This document shows positions 5,763 through 9,263 of a stretch of 9,263 nucleotides of DNA, in pieces (the first letter of the stretch is position 1; the number at the start of each line of letters is the position of its first letter). The position numbers were made by a program, and so were the translations under genes. Below the pieces are notes generated by a model. The model was not told the origin of the DNA. It worked only from the letters and a program-made list of their open reading frames with translations, and did not search any database. This DNA is from an uncultured Prevotella sp. Lineage in GTDB: Bacteria; Bacteroidota; Bacteroidia; Bacteroidales; Bacteroidaceae. The stretch lies in contig USEC01000055.1 of assembly GCA_900553595.1 (NCBI GenBank), positions 1 through 9,263 on the forward strand, given 5' to 3'.

Positions 5763-5770
5763 CAAAGGTA
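5763..5770 (-). promoter_or_regulatory. -7 box of the amidase-MCE operon
   Basis: Minus-strand TACCTTTG (5770-5763) is an exact TAnnTTTG. No good TTTG stands 19-20 bp upstream. RNA would start near 5756-5758, giving a leader of about 70 bases to ATG 5687 and ruling out the TTG codon that overlaps the box as a start. Confidence 0.5.
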
Positions 5771-5801
5771 AGCATTATCTCGCAAATACCGTAGCAATGA
5801 A

Positions 5802-6179
5802 TTAGTTTTTATTATTTGTTAAATGTATTTCAACACCGGCTCCGTCGCAGTCGGCACCCATCGGCGGATTCGCCTTGGTGATGCTCAGATGCAGTGCTGT
5901 GACGCCGTCGAAGCGACTGAGGATGCGTCTTGAAATGCGTCCTGCCACATGCTCTATCAGATTCGACGGCACAGCCATCTCCTCCTCGACGATGCTGCAC
6001 AGCAGGGCATAGTTGATGGTGTCAGCCACATCGTCGGTAGTCATTGCGCGGCTTATGTCGTAGTCCACCTTCAGTGTCACGACATAATCGTTGCCCACCA
6101 CACGCTCCTGCGGCAGCACGCCATGACGGGCATGCAACCGAAGCGAGTTGATGTATATGCTGCTTTCAAATGTTGTCAT
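5802..6179 (-). CDS. folB: Dihydroneopterin aldolase FolB
   Basis: FolB splits 7,8-dihydroneopterin to 6-hydroxymethyl-dihydropterin and glycolaldehyde in cytoplasmic folate synthesis. The 125-aa protein starting at ATG 6179 has the normal length of about 120 residues. Family features are visible in order: the opening IYINSLRLHARHGVLPQER with Glu25, NYALL with Tyr57, NLIEHVAGRI with Glu76 (pterin-binding Glu), and ITKANPPMGAD with Lys102 (catalytic Lys). These match the Glu/Tyr/Glu/Lys set known from FolB structures. The frame is open upstream to the nrdJ stop, but those 66 codons have no FolB character. A second ATG three codons earlier (6188) is the only nearby alternative start. No other folate gene is adjacent. 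Confidence 0.93.
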   Translation of the reverse strand: MTTFESSIYINSLRLHARHGVLPQERVVGNDYVVTLKVDYDISRAMTTDDVADTINYALLCSIVEEEMAVPSNLIEHVAGRISRRILSRFDGVTALHLSITKANPPMGADCDGAGVEIHLTNNKN

Positions 6180-6214
6180 TCGATCCATGTAGTCAAGTGA
6201 AGTCACGCAAGCAT

Positions 6215-6222
6215 CAAAGTCA
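6215..6222 (-). promoter_or_regulatory. Possible -7 box of folB
   Basis: Minus-strand TGACTTTG (6222-6215) differs from TAnnTTTG at one position and would start RNA about 28 bases before the folB ATG. No -33 partner is visible, so it is only a weak candidate. Confidence 0.25.
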
Positions 6223-6312
6223 CGGTCGGCAACGAAGTGCTCAGCCCCCGAAAGGGAACGCCCCCGAACGCCCGACATCCACGACTCCCACGCATAGGCG
6301 ACCTGAATATTA

Positions 6313-6370
6313 CCAAAAGAAACAGCTGGCAGACGCCCTGCGTGAACCGCATGCGAATGCCAGCCGCTGT
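6313..6370 (-). terminator. Probable terminator downstream of nrdJ
   Basis: On the minus strand GCTGGCA (6364-6358) pairs with TGCCAGC (6331-6325) and the pairing continues to ACA/TGT with a bulge; the 26-base loop can form smaller helices (it contains CGCATGCG). A T-rich tract TTTCTTTT follows (about 6322-6315). It lies just past the nrdJ stop. The long loop makes it less certain than the other terminators here. Confidence 0.45.
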
Positions 6371-6380
6371 ATTTCATCGC

Positions 6381-8951
6381 TTATCCGCAGCGTGATGCGC
6401 CGCAGTTGGTGCAGATAAGGCATCCCTCCTGATAGACGAGTGTCTCCTGACCGCACACCGGACACACCTTGCCCTTGGCCTGTGTGCCGTCAGCAATGTA
6501 CTTCTTCAGAGCGCGCTCCACACCTATCTTCCATGTGTTTATGCTCTCGCTCTTGAGCTGCAACGACCCGACGAGCTTGATGACATGCTCTATCGGCATA
6601 CGATAGCGCAGCACTCCGGAAATGAGCTTGGCGTAGTTCCAGTACTCCGGATTGAACTTTTCAGACAGTCCTTCAACCGTTGTCTTGTAACCGCGCTTGT
6701 TCTCGAACTGGAAGTCGTAACGGTGTGAACCGTCGTCATTGGTCTGCTTTATGATTTTTCCCTTTGTGACGGTCTTCGGCAGCACTATGCCTTCTTCGTC
6801 GTCCTGCAGTCCTGTGAATATCTCGTAAGGATAGCCGTCGAGCAATCCCACGAAAGCCACCCATTTTTCCTTATTGTTCTGGAAGCGCACGACATCGCAT
6901 TCCAACTCCTTCGGGCGCACTTCCGTCACTGTGGGAATGTGTTGTACCTCCGGCATCTCGGCTGTATGGGCATCATCTTTCTTTGATTTCTTATCCTTTT
7001 TCGACACAGAAATCATCACGCCCGACCTGCTTCCGTCGCGATAAATGGTGCATCCTTTGCATCCGGAACGCCATGCCTCTACATAAAGGCGATTCACAAG
7101 AGCCTCATCCACATCGTTGGGGAGGTTCACAGTGACGCTTATAGAATGATCGACCCACTTCTGAATCTCGCCCTGCATCTTCACCTTCATGAGCCAGTCC
7201 ACATCGTTTGCGGTGGCTTTATAATAAGGTGAACGCTCCACAAGGGCGTCAATCTCCTCCTGGGTGTATTTCTTTTCGGTGTCGATGCCGTTTATCTTCA
7301 TCCATTCAAGGAACTTCTTGTGATACACGATGTACTCCTCGAACGAGTCGCCCACCTCATCGACGAAATCGACATGCACGTTAGTGTCGTTCGGATTCAC
7401 CTTGCGGCGGCGTTTATAGACGGGCATGAATACGGGCTCAATACCGCTTGTCGTTTGTGTCATAAGACTCGTTGTACCCGTCGGTGCTATCGTCAGACAG
7501 GCGATATTGCGGCGTCCGTAGGTCATGATGTCGTTGTAGAGCTGTTCGTCGGCACCCTTTATGCGCAGCAGGAAGGGGTTGTTGCGCTCACGGTCGGCGC
7601 AGAACACGGCGAACGCTCCACGCTCCTTTGCCATGATCATGGAACTGCGGTAGGCACTCAATGCAAGCGTGCGGTGTACGCTTACGCTAAGGTCGGTGGC
7701 CTCCTGCGTGCCGTAACGCAGCCCGAGTGCGGCTATCATGTCGCCCTCGGCGGTGATGCCCACGCCCGTGCGGCGTCCCTTTCCGCTCTTGTCCTTTATC
7801 TTTTCCCAGAGGTGGCGTTCGGTCTCCTTCACCTCATCGCTTTGCGGGTCGTTGGCGATTTTGTCAAGAATGGTATCGATTTTCTCCAGTTCCAGATCCA
7901 CGATGTCGTCCATTATGCGCTGCGCCATTGCCACATGCTTGGCGAATTTGTCGTAGTCGAACTTCGCTTCCTTCGTGAACGGGTTATCGACATACGCATA
8001 GAGGTTGATGGCAAGCAGGCGGCATGAGTCGTAGGGACAGAGCGGTATCTCGCCACAGGGATTGGTGCTGACCGTGCGGAAACCGAGGTCGGCATAGCAG
8101 TCGGGTATGCTTTCGCGCAGGATGGTGTCCCAGAACAGCACTCCCGGCTCTGCACTCTTCCATGCGTTGTGCACGATTTTCTCCCACAGTTTGCTTGCCG
8201 ATATTTCCTTTTTCACTATGGGTGCGTCGGAGTCGATGGGGAACTGCTGCACGTATGGTTTGCCATCAATGGCGGCCTGCATGAACTCATCGTCGAGCTT
8301 CACGCTCACATTGGCACCAGTCACCTTGCCCTCGGTCATCTTGGCATCGATGAACGCCTCGCTGTCGGGGTGCTTTATGCTTACGGAGAGCATGAGTGCG
8401 CCGCGGCGTCCGTCCTGCGCCACCTCGCGTGTGGAGTTGCTGTAACGCTCCATAAACGGCACAAGACCTGTGGATGTGAGTGCCGAGTTGTTCACGGGCG
8501 AGCCCTTCGGGCGCAGCTGCGAGAGGTCGTGTCCCACTCCGCCGCGCCGTTTCATGAGCTGCACCTGCTCCTCGTCGATGCGCATGATGCCTCCGTAGGA
8601 GTCGGCATCGCCGTCAAGTCCTATCACGAAGCAGTTGCTCAGCGACGCCACCTGGTAGTTGTTTCCTATGCCCGTCATGGGGCTGCCGGCAGGAATGATG
8701 TAGCGGAAATGGTCGAGCAGGGCGAACACCTCGTCGGCCGACATGGGATTGGGGTATTTCCGCTCTATCCTTGCCACCTCACGGGCTATGCGCCAGTGCA
8801 TATCCTCAGGCGACTTCTCGTAGATGTTGCCGAAACTGTCCTTCATCGCGTACTTGTTCACCCATACGCGTGCGGCAAGTTCATCGCCTGCGAAGTATTC
8901 CAATGAAGCCTGATAAGCCTCATCGAAAGAGTATGTTTTTGCTTCTTCCAT
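6381..8951 (-). CDS. nrdJ: Adenosylcobalamin-dependent (class II) ribonucleotide reductase
   Basis: NrdJ reduces ribonucleotides to deoxyribonucleotides, using adenosylcobalamin to make the thiyl radical; it needs neither oxygen nor a second subunit. The 856-aa protein has Cys107 (SLSNCFVIG) and Cys310 (PYDSCRLLAINLYAY) as the likely redox pair, and NPCGEIPL (297-304) with thiyl Cys299 flanked by Asn297 and Glu301. The spacing of Cys299 and Cys310 equals that in Thermotoga NrdJ. IAPTGTTSLMTQTTSG (488-503) and GCKGCTIYRDGSR (630-642) are family hallmarks. A Lys-rich linker (about 650-665) precedes a C-terminal region (about 684-800) of TSCPD type, and a terminal cysteine cluster (CPVC at 830-833, then Cys844, 847, 850 and 855) is a likely zinc/redox tail. 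ATG 8951 is chosen because the alternative TTG 8978 lies almost on the predicted RNA start. Confidence 0.96.
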   Translation of the reverse strand: MEEAKTYSFDEAYQASLEYFAGDELAARVWVNKYAMKDSFGNIYEKSPEDMHWRIAREVARIERKYPNPMSADEVFALLDHFRYIIPAGSPMTGIGNNYQVASLSNCFVIGLDGDADSYGGIMRIDEEQVQLMKRRGGVGHDLSQLRPKGSPVNNSALTSTGLVPFMERYSNSTREVAQDGRRGALMLSVSIKHPDSEAFIDAKMTEGKVTGANVSVKLDDEFMQAAIDGKPYVQQFPIDSDAPIVKKEISASKLWEKIVHNAWKSAEPGVLFWDTILRESIPDCYADLGFRTVSTNPCGEIPLCPYDSCRLLAINLYAYVDNPFTKEAKFDYDKFAKHVAMAQRIMDDIVDLELEKIDTILDKIANDPQSDEVKETERHLWEKIKDKSGKGRRTGVGITAEGDMIAALGLRYGTQEATDLSVSVHRTLALSAYRSSMIMAKERGAFAVFCADRERNNPFLLRIKGADEQLYNDIMTYGRRNIACLTIAPTGTTSLMTQTTSGIEPVFMPVYKRRRKVNPNDTNVHVDFVDEVGDSFEEYIVYHKKFLEWMKINGIDTEKKYTQEEIDALVERSPYYKATANDVDWLMKVKMQGEIQKWVDHSISVTVNLPNDVDEALVNRLYVEAWRSGCKGCTIYRDGSRSGVMISVSKKDKKSKKDDAHTAEMPEVQHIPTVTEVRPKELECDVVRFQNNKEKWVAFVGLLDGYPYEIFTGLQDDEEGIVLPKTVTKGKIIKQTNDDGSHRYDFQFENKRGYKTTVEGLSEKFNPEYWNYAKLISGVLRYRMPIEHVIKLVGSLQLKSESINTWKIGVERALKKYIADGTQAKGKVCPVCGQETLVYQEGCLICTNCGASRCG

Positions 8952-8992
8952 ATTTGTTGTAGAATGTTTTTGTTCCAATAGTAACGCAGCTG

Positions 8993-9024
8993 CAAAACTA
9001 CAACTATTTTTTCAATTTCCGAAA
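8993..9024 (-). promoter_or_regulatory. nrdJ promoter
   Basis: Minus-strand TTTC (9024-9021), a 20-bp spacer and TAGTTTTG (9000-8993) fit the Bacteroidetes pattern, with an exact TAnnTTTG. RNA would start near 8986-8988, about 35 bases before ATG 8951. That leader is far too short to hold a cobalamin riboswitch. Confidence 0.6.
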
Positions 9025-9108
9025 CATAGAGGGCATAAAAGACAAACAGGCATACAAAAAACACTCTTCCGCATCAGCCGACCCCCCACCCCGTCTTCCC
9101 CGCCAAGC

Positions 9109-9139
9109 CACGCTGCCGAAGCATCATGACGGCGGCGTG
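9109..9139 (+). other. Hairpin between nrdJ and the right-end gene
   Basis: CACGCTGCCG (9109-9118) pairs with CGGCGGCGTG (9130-9139) through one G-U wobble in plus-strand RNA, with an 11-base loop. No T run follows, so it is not a typical terminator. It lies upstream of the plus-strand promoter, between two divergent genes, and its purpose is unclear. Confidence 0.35.
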
Positions 9140-9189
9140 TCAAAATGTGGGCAAGCAGAAGCACAAACGGTCATAAAAGAGGCTTCTTT

Positions 9190-9221
9190 TTTGGAAGTTC
9201 GGATTATTATTCGTAATTTCA
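9190..9221 (+). promoter_or_regulatory. Plus-strand promoter at the right end
   Basis: TTTG (9190-9193), a 20-bp spacer and TAATTTCA (9214-9221, TA and the first two Ts of TTTG kept) resemble the Bacteroidetes promoter. The 13 bases ATTATTATTCGTA at 9203-9215 are identical to those in the minus-strand promoter at 218-248. RNA would start 10-13 bases ahead of the ATG at 9237. Confidence 0.4.
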
Positions 9222-9236
9222 CGGCGTGAAACCAAA

Positions 9237-9263
9237 ATGACACAAGCAAGTATGGCAAAGATA
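9237..9263 (+). CDS. Start of a plus-strand gene, cut by the window edge
   Basis: Nine codons (M-T-Q-A-S-M-A-K-I) are open to the edge, just downstream of a plausible promoter. A second in-frame ATG lies at 9252. The fragment is too short for identification; promoter placement is the main support. It is transcribed divergently from nrdJ. Confidence 0.35.

Noticed and set aside
6180..6377. N-terminal extension of FolB to 191 residues
   Set aside because: FolB proteins are about 120 residues, and family similarity begins at the ATG at 6179; the extension overlaps the nrdJ terminator region.
8169..8906. 245-codon plus-strand ORF opposite nrdJ
   Set aside because: It is antisense to conserved NrdJ coding sequence and has no family features or start signals.
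9001..9237. Cobalamin riboswitch upstream of nrdJ
   Set aside because: No B12-box-like sequence was seen, and the exact -7 box at 8993-9000 leaves a leader that is too short.

Overview
The window looks like chromosomal DNA of a Bacteroidales bacterium, most probably Prevotella or a close relative. The basis is family-level: a DnaA, a B12-dependent NrdJ, a FolB and an amidase/MCE pair of Bacteroidetes type; absence of clear Shine-Dalgarno sequences; and repeated TAnnTTTG-type -7 boxes, often with a TTTG-like -33 box 19-20 bp upstream, close in front of gene starts. The genus is an inference. No tRNA, rRNA, insertion sequence, prophage or CRISPR array was seen.

Layout, left to right. Positions 1-518 are mostly non-coding: a possible 54-codon minus-strand ORF with a well-formed promoter, then a striking array of four 22-bp palindromic units (361-448), then the -7 box of a plus-strand alpha/beta-hydrolase (519-1244). 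Facing that gene is a 45-residue single-span membrane microprotein (1342-1479, minus) with its own terminator; it is easily missed because it is so short. Next come dnaA (1660-3072, minus), whose stop codon lies inside a bidirectional terminator hairpin, a 392-bp AT-rich intergenic region with the dnaA promoter and a strong terminator, and an MCE/MlaD-like lipid-transport protein (3465-4367) nine bases downstream of a secreted N-acetylmuramoyl-L-alanine amidase (4377-5687). Further right are folB (5802-6179), a GC-rich spacer with a probable terminator, and the large class II ribonucleotide reductase nrdJ (6381-8951), all minus. At the right edge a plus-strand promoter and the first nine codons of another gene are visible.

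The central genes are core housekeeping functions: replication initiation (DnaA), deoxyribonucleotide supply without oxygen (NrdJ), folate synthesis (FolB), and envelope maintenance (amidase plus MCE protein, evidently one operon). dnaA, the amidase operon and nrdJ each have a recognisable -7 box and appear to be separate transcription units. I do not see a complete new multi-gene system. The best candidates for undescribed biology are the 22-bp palindrome array, the microprotein with its private terminator, and the near-leaderless gene starts.
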